Shown: positions 27,933-37,245 of the stretch, piece after piece
Position numbering within the stretch: the first letter of the stretch is position 1
Layout: every line of letters starts with the position of its first letter
Source of the DNA: Gammaproteobacteria bacterium
GTDB lineage: Bacteria; Pseudomonadota; Gammaproteobacteria; Steroidobacterales; Steroidobacteraceae
Length of the DNA stretch: 64,000 nt
Direction: 5' to 3'
Assembly: GCA_027365225.1 (NCBI GenBank)
Contig: DAHXNV010000001.1
Location: forward strand, 58,004 to 122,003
Notes under the pieces: model-generated
What the model was told of the DNA's origin: nothing
Database searches by the model: none
The model's input: the letters and a program-made list of their open reading frames with translations, nothing else
Position numbers and translations under genes: made by a program

Positions 27933-28741
27933 GCACCGTGGTCGAACGCGCGACGCGGCGTCCGCTGGCGCTCGGCCGGGCGCGCTGGATCGGCTTCGAG
28001 ACCATCCTCATCCGGGAGTTCCAGCGGATTGTCCGCATCTGGCCCCAGACCATCGTGCCCTCGGCCGTCACCGCGACGCTGTACCTGGTGATCTTCGGCA
28101 GCGTCATTGGCCGGCGGATCGGCACCATGGACGGCTTCGCCTACATGGTGTACATCGCGCCGGGCCTGATCATGCAGGCCGTGATCATCAACTCGTACAA
28201 CAATGTGGTGTCGTCCTTCTACGGGGCCAAATTCGGCCGGCACATCGAGGAGCTGCTGGTCTCGCCGTTGCCGAGCTGGATCATCGTGTCGGGCTACGTG
28301 GCCGGTGGCATCATGCGCGGGGCCATGGTCGGCCTGGTGGTGAGCGGCGTGTGGATGTTCTTCACCCGCCTGCCGGTCTTGCATCCCACGATAATCGTCG
28401 CGGCGGCGGTGCTGACTTCGGTCACGTTCTCGCTCGGCGGCTTCCTCAATGCGATGTTCGCCAAGAGTTTCGACCAGATCAGCATCATTCCGACGTTCGT
28501 GCTCACGCCACTGATCTACTTCGGCGGGGTGTTCTATTCGATCAACACGCTGCCGGTATGGGCTCGGCACCTGTCGCTGGTCGACCCCATCTTGTACATG
28601 GTCAGCTCGTTTCGCTTCGGGTTCCTCGGCGTGTCCGCCGTCGGCGTCTGGGACGCGTTCACGATCATGATCGTGGCGGTTACCGTCCTGTTCCTCGCCG
28701 CGATCCTGCTGTTGGATCGCAGCTCGGGCATCCGCGAATGA
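27929..28741 (+). CDS. yadH: ABC-2 exporter permease (YadH-like)
   Basis: 270 residues with six hydrophobic helices and the ABC-2 signature PTFVLTPLIYFGGVFYSINT followed by LPVWARHLSLVDPILYMVSS. The N-terminus FETILIREFQRIVRIWPQTI is typical of YadH. It is coupled to the ATPase gene by a 4 bp overlap. Partner and substrate are unknown. Confidence 0.9.
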   Translation: MSTVVERATRRPLALGRARWIGFETILIREFQRIVRIWPQTIVPSAVTATLYLVIFGSVIGRRIGTMDGFAYMVYIAPGLIMQAVIINSYNNVVSSFYGAKFGRHIEELLVSPLPSWIIVSGYVAGGIMRGAMVGLVVSGVWMFFTRLPVLHPTIIVAAAVLTSVTFSLGGFLNAMFAKSFDQISIIPTFVLTPLIYFGGVFYSINTLPVWARHLSLVDPILYMVSSFRFGFLGVSAVGVWDAFTIMIVAVTVLFLAAILLLDRSSGIRE

Positions 28742-28925
28742 GGACCCCGCGCCCCTGAGCGGGATGCGGCCCGGCCGCCCGCCCGTCCACAGTGGGGGCG
28801 CTCGGGGCGCCCGAACGAGCCGCACGCCGTGCGCCATGGCCGTTCGAGGCCGCTCCCGCGCGCCCGCCGCGCGGACAGTACGCTACACTGGCCGGCAAGG
28901 GCCGAGCGGACCGGCAGAGGCGCAG

Positions 28926-30008
28926 GTGCAGAGTAAACGGGCGCGGGGCGCGGACAGTTTGCAGGGGACATGCGAGGCGGCGGTGCTGCCGGCGCCGGAG
29001 GACGGCTTTCAGCCGCCGTTGTGGCTGCGCAGTGGTCATCTGCAGTCCATGCTGGCGAGCCTCTCACTGCGCCGCGGGGCGATCGTGCGCCGCGCCGCGC
29101 CTTTGCTCGCGGTGCAACAGGAGTTGTTGCTCGAGTGCGGCGAGGGCGTGCGCCTGCAGTGCTGGCGCTCCACGGGTGCCCCGGGAGGCGATCCGGTGGT
29201 CGTCTTGCACGGCTGGGAAGGCAGCGCCGATTCGCTCTACGTGCTGTCGCTTTCGCAGCAACTCTACGAGCGCGGATTCGACGTGTTTCGGCTCAATTTG
29301 CGCGACCACGGCGAGACCCACCACCTGAATCCTGGCTTGTTCCACTCCTGCCGTCTGGCCGAGACGTGCGGCGCCTTGCGTGCGCTGCGGCGGCTGACCG
29401 GGCGGCCCATGCGGCTGGTCGGCTTTTCCCTCGGCGGTAACTTTCTGCTGCGTGCGGCCGCCGAGGCGCGCGCCGCCGATCTGGATCTGCTGTCGGTCGT
29501 TGCCGTCTCCCCGGTCCTCGATCCACATGCAACCCTGCGGGCGCTCGAGTCCGGCCTGCGAGCCTATGCGCTGTATTTCGCGCGCAAGTGGTGGCGCTCG
29601 CTGCAAAAGAAGCAGGCCACGTGGCCGGCCGAGTACGATCTGCGCGATCTGCGCGGCCTGTATGACCTGCGCCGCCTTACCGCCGAGCTGATCCGGCGGT
29701 ATACCGATTTTCCCAGCCTCGATGCGTACCTCAGCGGATACGCGCTGGTCGGCTCGCGGCTCGCGAGCCTCGATGTTCCGGCGCTGATCATCACGGCGCT
29801 CGACGATCCAATCATTCCGGCACGGGACCTCGCGCACCTGGCCTGTCCGCCGGGGTTGCGAATCGTCGTGACTCGCCGCGGCGGGCATTGCGGATTTCTC
29901 GATCGCTTGACCGGCCCGACTTGGGCGGAGCGGCGGATACTGGCGGAGCTGACCGCGGGCGATACGATTCCGACGGGCTGCAAAGCTTCAGCTCAAGAAC
30001 TAACTTGA
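28926..30008 (+). CDS. YheT-type alpha/beta hydrolase
   Basis: I choose GTG 28926 (360 residues): AGAGG at 28916-28920 lies five bases upstream and the protein then begins just ahead of the conserved FQPPLWLRSGHLQSMLASL. The frame is open from 28764, but that part is Arg/Pro-rich. The catalytic set is VGFSLGGNF (nucleophile Ser), ALDDPIIP (Asp) and RRGGHCGFLD (His). RLNLRDHGETHHLNPGLFH is diagnostic of YheT/ABHD1-like hydrolases; the natural substrate is unknown. A TACACT at 28883-28888 may be a -10 box. Confidence 0.85.
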   Translation: MQSKRARGADSLQGTCEAAVLPAPEDGFQPPLWLRSGHLQSMLASLSLRRGAIVRRAAPLLAVQQELLLECGEGVRLQCWRSTGAPGGDPVVVLHGWEGSADSLYVLSLSQQLYERGFDVFRLNLRDHGETHHLNPGLFHSCRLAETCGALRALRRLTGRPMRLVGFSLGGNFLLRAAAEARAADLDLLSVVAVSPVLDPHATLRALESGLRAYALYFARKWWRSLQKKQATWPAEYDLRDLRGLYDLRRLTAELIRRYTDFPSLDAYLSGYALVGSRLASLDVPALIITALDDPIIPARDLAHLACPPGLRIVVTRRGGHCGFLDRLTGPTWAERRILAELTAGDTIPTGCKASAQELT

Positions 30009-30130
30009 ACGCGAGCGCGAGCGTGCCACGGGTCCGGATCCCTCGTCCGGCGGACTGGCCGCTCCCTATTCCGTCGTAGCACACCGGCCCGGCGGCCGTG
30101 CGCGGCAGAGACAGGGCGTACACTGGGTTC

Positions 30131-31453
30131 ATGAAACGGACGGCCCTGGCACGCGCTGCGGTGTATTGTCCTGCCGAACCGGCGGGGCGCGCGCAGGTGC
30201 ACGCCCGGCGGCTCGCCAACGGCATGCAGGTCATCGTCTGGCCGGTGCATCACATTCCCAACGTGGCGCTCAATCTGTGGGTCCGGGCGGGCAGCCGCAA
30301 CGAGCGGCCGGGAATCACGGGGTTGGCGCATTTCTTCGAGCACATGATGTTCAACGGCACGCGCGCCCGTGCGCCGGGAGAGTTCGATCGGCTGATGGAG
30401 GCGCAGGGCGGCGCCAACAATGCCTTCACCAGCGACGACGTCACCGTCTACGAGGACTGGTTTCCCGCCAGCGCCCTGGAGCTGGTTGTCGCGCTCGAGG
30501 CGGATCGGGTGGCGAACCTGACCTTCGCGCCGCAGCTGATCGAGAGCGAGCGCGGCGTCGTGGCCTCGGAGCGGCGTCTGCGGGTTGAAGACAATAATCA
30601 CGGACTGCTTGCCGAGCAGGTGCAGGCGGCCGCGTTTACCACGCATCCCTACCGATTCCCAACCATCGGTTGGCCCGAGGACATTCGCGCGTGGCGGCTG
30701 GAGGATCTGCAGAGCTTCCATCGCACCTACTACGCACCGAACAACCTGACATTGACGCTCGCCGGAGACGTCAACCCGGACGAGGTGCTGGAGTTGGTGC
30801 GCCGGCATTTCGAGCCGATCGCGGCCCAAGCGCCGCCGGCGCCGGTCGCGGCGCGCGAGCCGCCGCAACTTGCCGAGCGGCGCGTGCGCATGTGGCGCAA
30901 GGTCCAGACACCGCTGGTGCAGTGCGCCTACAAAGCGCCCGCGGCAGCCGATGAGCGGGCGAGTGCGATTCACCTGTTGATGTCGGTGCTGATGGAGGGC
31001 GATGCCTCGCGTCTGCACCGGGCGCTGGTCGAGGAGCAGGGCCTCGCGATCGAAGTGGGCGGGCACTGGCAGGAGGGCTTCGATCCGGGACTGCTCTGGG
31101 TCTCGCTCACCTTGCCGCAGGATACCGACCCGGATCAGGCGCTGAGCGCTCTCGATGCGCAGCTGGCGCGGGTGATCGAGGACGGCGTGACGCGGGCGGA
31201 GCTCGATCGGGCGCGTAATCTTGCGATGGTGGGATTCTGGAAGCGTCTGGCGACCATCGAGGGCAAGGCGCACTTGCTCGGGGAGTACGCCGTGTTCCAC
31301 GATCGGTGGACGGCGCTGTTCGATACGCCGGCACGGCTCGCGACCGTGTCTCGCGAGGAGCTGCGCGCGACGGCCGCGGATATCCTCCGCGCCAGCCGGC
31401 GTACCGTGGGCATCCTGGCCGCAAGCGCTGCGACGCCGCCGGCCGGCCGCTGA
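30131..31453 (+). CDS. M16 family zinc metallopeptidase, active subunit
   Basis: 440 residues from ATG 30131; an in-frame start at 30098 adds eleven residues. The inverted zinc motif HxxEH is seen as GLAHFFEHMMFNGT (near residue 70), with the third ligand Glu in the ESERGVVASERRL region. It belongs to the processing-peptidase/pitrilysin fold, acting on short or unfolded peptides. I see no clear signal peptide. The next gene follows without a gap (TGA then ATG) and encodes the non-catalytic partner, the usual bacterial M16 heterodimer. Confidence 0.9.
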   Translation: MKRTALARAAVYCPAEPAGRAQVHARRLANGMQVIVWPVHHIPNVALNLWVRAGSRNERPGITGLAHFFEHMMFNGTRARAPGEFDRLMEAQGGANNAFTSDDVTVYEDWFPASALELVVALEADRVANLTFAPQLIESERGVVASERRLRVEDNNHGLLAEQVQAAAFTTHPYRFPTIGWPEDIRAWRLEDLQSFHRTYYAPNNLTLTLAGDVNPDEVLELVRRHFEPIAAQAPPAPVAAREPPQLAERRVRMWRKVQTPLVQCAYKAPAAADERASAIHLLMSVLMEGDASRLHRALVEEQGLAIEVGGHWQEGFDPGLLWVSLTLPQDTDPDQALSALDAQLARVIEDGVTRAELDRARNLAMVGFWKRLATIEGKAHLLGEYAVFHDRWTALFDTPARLATVSREELRATAADILRASRRTVGILAASAATPPAGR

Positions 31454-32809
31454 ATGGTACGCGTGCCGGCTCACGAGCGCCTGGAGCTCGAGAACGGGAC
31501 GACGCTGCTGCTGCTGCCGCGCCGCGAAGTGCCGCTGCTCGCCTGCCAGCTGCTGGTGCGCGGCGGCGCGCGCGGCGATCCGCCAACGCTCCCGGGGGTC
31601 GCCTCGCTGGTGGCGGCCCTGCTGGAGAAGGGCGCCGGCCGGCGCGATGCGTACGGGTTCGCCGAGGCCGTCGAGGGCGCCGGCGGCAGCTTTACCGCCG
31701 GCGCGGCTGCCGAGGCGATCACCGTGCGCAGCCAGTTCATGGCGCGCGACCAGGGTCTGATGCTTGAGTTGCTTGCCGATGCGTTGCGCGCGCCGCGGCT
31801 TGCCCCCGAGGAATTCGCGCATCTGCGCGACCGGCAGATCGAATTCATCAAGGCGGTCAAGGACTCAGAGCCCGCCGAGTTGCTCGACGCGTACGGCCGG
31901 GCGCTGCTGTTCGGCGGCCATCCGTACGGACGTGCGGTCCACGGCAGCGAGTCATCCCTGGCCGCCATCACCCTCGCGGATGCGCACGAGTACTACCGGA
32001 GGCACTTCGGCGCCGAGCGGCTGCTGCTCGTCCTCGCCGGCGATCTCGACCTGCGCCGCGCCGAGGCCGCGGTGCGCGCGGCCCTGGCCACTTGGCCGCG
32101 CACGCCCGCGCCCCTGCCGCCACTGGCTTCGCCGCCCGCCGCGTCCGCCCGGCGCGTCTTGTTGGTCGACGCGCCGGGCGCGGCGCAGAGCCATTTCTGG
32201 ATCGGTGCGCCGGGTGTGAACAAGCGCTATCCGCGCCGGGCCGCGCTCGATCTGGTGAACACTCTGTTCGGCGGGCGGTTCACCTCGCTGCTCAACGTCG
32301 AGCTGCGCGTCAAATCGGGATTGTCGTACGGCGCCCGCTCGGGATTCGTGCGCGGCAGCGCGGGCGGGGATTTCACCATCCGCTCATTTGTCGAGACCGC
32401 CAACACGGGCCAGGCAATCCGCCTGGCGCTGCAGGCGCTGGAGCGCCTTCGCGGCGAGGGAGTGAGCACCGAGATGCTGCAGTCCGCTCGTGCGTACACG
32501 CTCGGTCAGTACGCCCTCGGGCTGGAAACGGCGGCCGATTGGGCCGCGGCGCTTGCGGATGTCGAGTTTTTCGGGTTGGGCACCGGCTACATCGACGACT
32601 ACGCCGTTGAGCTCGCGGCGGTGGATCGCGACGCGGCGCGAGCGGTGATCGCCGAAGCGTTTCCCGATCCGCGCAACACCATGCTGGTCGTGATCGGGGA
32701 CGCGGCACGTATTGGCGCGCAGCTCGAGGGCTTCGGGCCGATGGTGCGGCTGCGGCTGAACGATCCGCAGTTCAGTCCCGAGACGGCGGGAGACGAAGCC
32801 GGTCCATGA
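31454..32809 (+). CDS. M16 family protein, catalytically inactive partner subunit
   Basis: 451 residues starting immediately after the stop of the active subunit. The position equivalent to HxxEH reads GVASLVAALLEKGAG, with no His or zinc Glu pair, so it cannot bind zinc. The second-half signature is present: GAPGVNKRYPRRAALDLVNT followed by LFGGRFTSLLNVELR and KSGLSYGARSGF, the R/Y pair that contacts substrate in M16B proteins. Such partners supply the substrate-binding half of the clamshell. Confidence 0.9.
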   Translation: MVRVPAHERLELENGTTLLLLPRREVPLLACQLLVRGGARGDPPTLPGVASLVAALLEKGAGRRDAYGFAEAVEGAGGSFTAGAAAEAITVRSQFMARDQGLMLELLADALRAPRLAPEEFAHLRDRQIEFIKAVKDSEPAELLDAYGRALLFGGHPYGRAVHGSESSLAAITLADAHEYYRRHFGAERLLLVLAGDLDLRRAEAAVRAALATWPRTPAPLPPLASPPAASARRVLLVDAPGAAQSHFWIGAPGVNKRYPRRAALDLVNTLFGGRFTSLLNVELRVKSGLSYGARSGFVRGSAGGDFTIRSFVETANTGQAIRLALQALERLRGEGVSTEMLQSARAYTLGQYALGLETAADWAAALADVEFFGLGTGYIDDYAVELAAVDRDAARAVIAEAFPDPRNTMLVVIGDAARIGAQLEGFGPMVRLRLNDPQFSPETAGDEAGP

Positions 32810-33000
32810 GGGGGTATGGGCCGCCCCGTCTCCCGCTCCCGTCGGCATCCCGGCCGCCCAAGCTCCTCCTGTTAGGTTGCGCCCGGAGTGGATTCCGGGA
32901 GACGGAGTGGGCTCGCGAGGCATGAGCGCGCGTTCCGTCTCCCGGACCCGTCCGATGCGCAGAGTGTCGCGCAGATTCCGGAAGGCGAGGCGCGCTCATG
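32805..33000. repeat. Palindrome-rich intergenic patch (REP/BIME-like)
   Basis: Between the convergent M16 and hypothetical genes. TCCGGGAGACGGA (32894-32906) and its exact complement (32934-32946) form a 13 bp stem with a 27 nt loop. CATGAGCGCG (32921-32930) pairs exactly with 32991-33000. The 14-mer CATGAGGGGGTATG occurs at 32805 and 32997 as a direct repeat. No T-run. May act as a bidirectional terminator or a REP-type repeat. Confidence 0.6.
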
Positions 33001-33036
33001 AGGGGGTATGAGGGGACGCCCCGCCTCCCGGATCCG

Positions 33037-33582
33037 TCAATTGCCGCGTGCGTGCACCTCCGTGGTGTGGAATCTCACAGCTGCCTCGTTGCGGGCGAGG
33101 AAGCCGGCTTCGGGCGCGATTGCCATCGCCTTGGCCAGATCGGCGCGGGCGCCCGCCCGGTCATTGGAAAACCAGCGCATGACGGCGCGGTCCGAGTAGG
33201 CGACCGCCAGGCGCCGATTCGGGCTGTCGCCGCTCGAGACGGCCCAGGGCGCGGTTTGGAAATGCGGCGCGTCTGCCGAGTAGACGGCGGCGTCGCAAGC
33301 GACTCTCGCCTGAGGCCACTTGCGGGTCATTGCGTCGGCAACGCAGCGGTTGGCGTTGACGGCTCCCGGATCGAGCGCGCCGGCTCCATGCTCGCGCAGT
33401 TGACGCAGCGCGGTCGGATAGCGGCCCAACAGCAGGTCGCGTCCGCCCGGCGCGCTGGCGTAGACTTTCAGCACGAATGGAACGACTCGAGCGCCCGCGA
33501 ATGCGGTCGCCGAGAGCGCCAGCGTCACCCCGGCGCACAGCGCCAGAGGCAACGAGCGGCGTATGCGGTTCCGTGGTGACAT
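33037..33582 (-). CDS. Hypothetical exported protein with TPR-like C-terminus
   Basis: 181 residues from ATG 33582, chosen because GGAGAA lies 2-7 bases upstream; earlier in-frame ATGs (33600, 33639) are weaker. A signal peptide (RRSLPLALCAGVTLALSATAFA) is followed by a region with two Cys (NRCVADAM and VACDAAVY), probably disulfide bonded, and a helical end LAVAYSDRAVMRWFSNDRAG then ARADLAKAMAIAPEAGFLARN that looks like a tetratricopeptide unit. I know similar proteins as conserved periplasmic hypotheticals. Function unknown. Confidence 0.65.
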   Translation of the reverse strand: MSPRNRIRRSLPLALCAGVTLALSATAFAGARVVPFVLKVYASAPGGRDLLLGRYPTALRQLREHGAGALDPGAVNANRCVADAMTRKWPQARVACDAAVYSADAPHFQTAPWAVSSGDSPNRRLAVAYSDRAVMRWFSNDRAGARADLAKAMAIAPEAGFLARNEAAVRFHTTEVHARGN

Positions 33583-33699
33583 GTTTTCTCCGCTGTTCAT
33601 GGTTTGCGATGAACGCTCCAGCAGAGCGTCCGAAGCCACGATACGAGCAAGCTGTTTGGCTCACAAACGAGAAGATTTGCGGCGTGCATGCGCAATTGT

Positions 33700-34629
33700 T
33701 CACTCGTATGCCGCGGGCCGAGGCGAGGCGGGGAACTGCTCGCGCATCCACGCGGTGAACGCGCGCACGTCGGGCCGGTCGGCATCCCTGGGCCGATTGA
33801 CCAGATAGTACGAATCGCCCGTGGACAGCTCGACGGCGAAGATGCGCGCCAGCGTGCCGGAACGGAACCAGGCGTCGCAATGTGCAGTGGGTACCAGTGC
33901 CACACCGAGACCACGTTCCGCGGCGCGGACCACCGCGTGCATGGTGTCGAACTCCAGGACACTTCTGGGCTCCGGCGCATCGAGTCCGACCTCATGCGCC
34001 CAACTGCTCCAGGCATCGGGGGAAGGTTTGTGCACGATCAGCGCCAACTCCTGGAAGACCCCGCCGCCGAGGCGCGCCACAGCCGGCAGGTGCGCCGGAG
34101 AGCACGCGGCGGTCAGCGACAGCGCAAAGAGGTGCGCGGACTGCAGGCCCTGCGGCGGGGCATCGCGCAGCAAGATCGACACGTCCGCGTTGGCCGGATG
34201 CAGCGCTGGACGCGGATCATGCGTATCGATCCCTATGTCGATCCGCGGATGCCGGTCGCAAAAGGCCCCGAGCCGCGGCAGGAATAGCTCGCTGGCGAAG
34301 AACGCGGGCAGCTGGATGCGCAGCGTGCGCCGGCCGCCACCACGGGCGATCCGCGCCACGCTGAGGTCGAGCGCCTCGAGCAGCGGCTCGGTTTGCTCCA
34401 GCAGCGTGCTGCCCGCATGTGTCAGCTCGAGCGAGCGGGGTTTGCGCTCGAAAAGGCGCACGCCGAGCGCGGCTTCCAGCTCCTTGATCTGATGGCTGAC
34501 GGCCGAAGGTGTCAGGAACAGCTCGTCGGCCGCGAATTTGAAGCTGCGATGGCGCGCGGCTACGCAAAAGATCCTGAGGCTTCGGGTCGGCGGAGGGCGG
34601 GAGAGGCGCATGGGTGCAATGGGCGACAC
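33700..34629 (-). CDS. LysR-family regulator (GcvA-like)
   Basis: 309 residues. The N-terminal winged helix-turn-helix reads FCVAARHRSFKFAADELFLT then PSAVSHQIKELEAALGVRLF; the C-terminal effector domain has RIQLPAFFASELFLPRLGAF, the FVRHKP-like segment, and RGLGVALVPTAHCDAWF. The arrangement FKFAADELFLTPSAVSHQIK is typical of the GcvA/AmpR branch. No divergent operon is obvious, since its start faces the genes upstream on the same strand; the target is unknown. It may use ATG 34611. Confidence 0.88.
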   Translation of the reverse strand: MSPIAPMRLSRPPPTRSLRIFCVAARHRSFKFAADELFLTPSAVSHQIKELEAALGVRLFERKPRSLELTHAGSTLLEQTEPLLEALDLSVARIARGGGRRTLRIQLPAFFASELFLPRLGAFCDRHPRIDIGIDTHDPRPALHPANADVSILLRDAPPQGLQSAHLFALSLTAACSPAHLPAVARLGGGVFQELALIVHKPSPDAWSSWAHEVGLDAPEPRSVLEFDTMHAVVRAAERGLGVALVPTAHCDAWFRSGTLARIFAVELSTGDSYYLVNRPRDADRPDVRAFTAWMREQFPASPRPAAYE

Positions 34630-34814
34630 GTCGTGTGTTCTGGACGCTGCAAGCGCCGTGCCAGCACGCCTCGAGGCAAGAAAATGCAGCCTCTACCGGT
34701 TGTGCGGCCGCGGGCGCCGCGGCGATGCACGGATTTGGACCGATTTCAGTCCGTCTCGCACCAACTCGATACGTCGCCATGCGCCGCGGCTCGCCGCGCG
34801 GATCGTGCCGAGGC

Positions 34815-35465
34815 TCAGGATCCGCAATCGGCCGTGCCCGTGGACAGGAACGTGATCTCCTCGCGCGTGTTCGGGCGCCCGAGAATGCGGTTGCGCTCCG
34901 GAAAGCGCCCGAAGCGGGCGACGGTCGCATGATGGCGTTTGGCCAGCGCGTGCACGTCGGCGAGGAAGGGCTGGAATTGGCTCGGAGCCTCTTGCACGAG
35001 CCGCCGGTAGGCTGAGAGTGACTCCTCTTGGACGTCGAGCCGCTCGGCGTGCTGCAGCGGCATGCACAGGAAGGCCCGCTCGATGGGCGAGAGCGCCGCG
35101 TCCGCGGCCGCCTGAACGGCACGCAGGGTCAGGGCGAGCGCCCGCTCATCGGTGGCGAAGGCGCGCGGCGTGCCACGGAAGGCGCTGCGCGGAAACTGGT
35201 CGAGCAGCAGGACCAGCGCCAGACAGCGGCGGGGACTGGCTGCCCACGCATCGAGCTCGCCGCGCTCGGCCTGCTGCATCTGGGTGCCGAAGCGCTCGCG
35301 GACCATCGCGTCGGTTGCCGCCTGCTGCTGCGGCGTGGTGCCGACTGCGAACCAGAGCCTCTGGCGATCACTGACCGTCTGCGGCGTCAGCGGCGCCGGA
35401 CCGAACCAGAAGCGGTTGACCGCGAGTGCCTCCTGCGCCTGGCCGGTGCCTCGGCGTGCGCCCAC
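34815..35465 (-). CDS. DUF924 family protein
   Basis: 216 residues from a GTG at 35465. Family landmarks: VNRFWFGP near the start, LALVLLLDQFPRSAFRGTPR, AFATDERALALTLRAVQAA, ERAFLCMPLQHAERLDVQEE, and FGRFPERNRILGRPNTREE followed by ITFL. The fold is TPR-like and the function unknown. Six bases separate it from the hypothetical gene at 35471, so the two are probably in one transcript. No good ribosome site precedes the GTG, making the start uncertain. Confidence 0.85.
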   Translation of the reverse strand: MGARRGTGQAQEALAVNRFWFGPAPLTPQTVSDRQRLWFAVGTTPQQQAATDAMVRERFGTQMQQAERGELDAWAASPRRCLALVLLLDQFPRSAFRGTPRAFATDERALALTLRAVQAAADAALSPIERAFLCMPLQHAERLDVQEESLSAYRRLVQEAPSQFQPFLADVHALAKRHHATVARFGRFPERNRILGRPNTREEITFLSTGTADCGS

Positions 35466-35470
35466 GCTGC

Positions 35471-35851
35471 CTACTCGCAGAGGCTTTCCAGATAACCTTG
35501 CGCGACGGGCGAGAGCCGCTTCAGCGCCAGCGCGCGCGCCTTGGGTGCATCCACGATGTACTCCAGGGGCCCGGAGACGAGCATCTGACGGATGCCGGGA
35601 TGGCGCGCCGAGACCCTTGCCATCTTGTTGAGTACGGTGAAGCCGCGGTTGATTTTCTGGCGAGGCGCGCGGTTCTGTTCGATGGTGCGGGCGAGGTACT
35701 GGCCGAAGCGCACGTAGAGAAAATAGTCATCATCGCCCACTTGAAAGCGGGCTTCGGCGAAGAAATCGGGAAAATTCTTTTCCAAATACGAATTGACGCT
35801 GCACAGAGCGGGGCGAGGATCGCGATCGGGCGACGCAGTTTGCTGCTTCAT
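35471..35851 (-). CDS. Hypothetical soluble protein, 126 residues
   Basis: From ATG 35851 (MKQQTASPDRDPRPALCSVN); the frame extends upstream to 36094 but overlaps the sensory gene there and is Arg/Pro-rich. GGAGGTG lies 11 bases upstream, a little far. The protein is predicted mixed: NSYLEKNFPDFFAEARFQVG, DDDYFLYVRFGQYLARTIEQ, INRGFTVLNKMARVSARHPG. I do not recognise a family. It lies 5 bp upstream of the DUF924 gene. Confidence 0.55.
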   Translation of the reverse strand: MKQQTASPDRDPRPALCSVNSYLEKNFPDFFAEARFQVGDDDYFLYVRFGQYLARTIEQNRAPRQKINRGFTVLNKMARVSARHPGIRQMLVSGPLEYIVDAPKARALALKRLSPVAQGYLESLCE

Positions 35852-35996
35852 TTCGCGGATCACACCTCCAGAGGGTCCAGACCGCCATCGTTGGACGTCG
35901 CGAGCGGCACCACACCCCGCGGCGCGGCGCGAATGGTGCGCGAGAAGGCCGCGCGATGCAAGCGAAATCATGGCAGAGCTGTGCGTGGCGCGCGGA

Positions 35997-37169
35997 TCAA
36001 CCGGAGGGTCCTGGATCGCGCCGCCGCCGGGCGCGCGCCACCATCTGAAAGGCGAGCACGACGGCGACCAGGAAGGCCAGGGCGCTGGTTGCAAGCGTCA
36101 GATTCAGCATCTGTTCCAGCGTCTCGTCACGCACGTGAGCCCCCCGATCGGATGTTTGTGTGACCTCGAGATGGGCAATGACATCGTGGTCCGCCCTGCC
36201 GCGGATCGGCACGCTGACCGTGAGGGGCGCGTCGTGGCCCGCCTCGACCAGCCGGCGGAACAGGAGGGTGAGCATGCCGGCGTGCGGTGCCGGAATGCCC
36301 GGTACGATCGGCTTGGCCGCCTGGGCCAGCAGCGCGCCGGAGGGCGTGGTCACCGTAAGACGCAGTCCCGGCCGCAGCAAGCGGTGCAGGTAGACGGGGA
36401 GTGCCGCCGACGCCAGAACCAGTCCGCCTCGGGGGCGCAGGTTGTGCGGGTTCAGCATCCCGTAGACGAACGGTCTCGCCCCGCGGCGCACGCGATCATC
36501 GATCTGCACGCCGAAGGGTCCACCGACCATCGACAGCGGCATCGCGAACTCGACGTCGTAGCCGCCCGGTTCCAGTTGCAGCGCTCCGACGATGCGCGGA
36601 TCCAGGATCGCCCACTGTCGGCCGTACTCTCCGGTGATGATGCGGTCGGCTACCAGCGGTCCGGCGCCCTCGAGCGGTAGAAATTCCGAGTGCGGCCGCC
36701 CTTGCGGCCCGGCGAAGCCGATCCAGATGCGGTCGCCTATGGCGGCGCGATCGAGCGGATTGACGAGCGGGGTATCGAACACGGGCTGGGGGTCCGAGAT
36801 GCGCAGCAGCACATACAGCATTCGATTGGTGACACCGGTGAGAATGTCGAAATGATGGTTGCCGCTGCCGTAGCGGCGCCACGGGCGAGTCGCAGGCCAG
36901 CCTTGCGGATAGGCGTCGAAGTCGACCGGCGCCGGCAGCGGAACCGGCGTCAGCGTGTCCGGTCCGGGGTGGCGCGCTTCGGCCGCAAACCGGTAGATCA
37001 GGCGCGTACGGCCCTGGAGCGAGGCGGCCAGGGTGTGCGCGAGCGAGCTCAGGTCCAACCGCTCGCTGCGGCGCAGCTCGGCTTGCATCTGGCGCGCGTA
37101 ACGGACCCCGTCCCAGGGCAGCACCAGGGACACCAGCGTGAGGAGCAACAGCGAGAGCCAAGGCCGCAT
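35997..37169 (-). CDS. Two-helix periplasmic sensory protein without a kinase domain
   Basis: 390 residues. TM1 is at about 3-19 (PWLSLLLLTLVSLVLPW) and TM2 near 356-377 (LTLATSALAFLVAVVLAFQM); the roughly 340 residues between form a periplasmic sensor. It then stops after MVARARRRRDPGPSG, where a histidine kinase would begin its HAMP and catalytic domains. The N-terminus (LVLPWDGVRYARQMQAELRR, then SLAHTLAASLQGR) and the FDAYPQGW and DRIWIGFAG segments recall the sensor half of the proteobacterial sortase-system histidine kinase family. The next gene downstream does not supply a kinase. It could be a truncation or a natural stand-alone sensor. Confidence 0.6.
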   Translation of the reverse strand: MRPWLSLLLLTLVSLVLPWDGVRYARQMQAELRRSERLDLSSLAHTLAASLQGRTRLIYRFAAEARHPGPDTLTPVPLPAPVDFDAYPQGWPATRPWRRYGSGNHHFDILTGVTNRMLYVLLRISDPQPVFDTPLVNPLDRAAIGDRIWIGFAGPQGRPHSEFLPLEGAGPLVADRIITGEYGRQWAILDPRIVGALQLEPGGYDVEFAMPLSMVGGPFGVQIDDRVRRGARPFVYGMLNPHNLRPRGGLVLASAALPVYLHRLLRPGLRLTVTTPSGALLAQAAKPIVPGIPAPHAGMLTLLFRRLVEAGHDAPLTVSVPIRGRADHDVIAHLEVTQTSDRGAHVRDETLEQMLNLTLATSALAFLVAVVLAFQMVARARRRRDPGPSG

Positions 37170-37245
37170 CGAATCGTTTCAGCACTCTTTCAGCCGGCGC
37201 GTTTATAGTGGCGTCACCGCCTCATATGCGCGTACAGCCACGATC

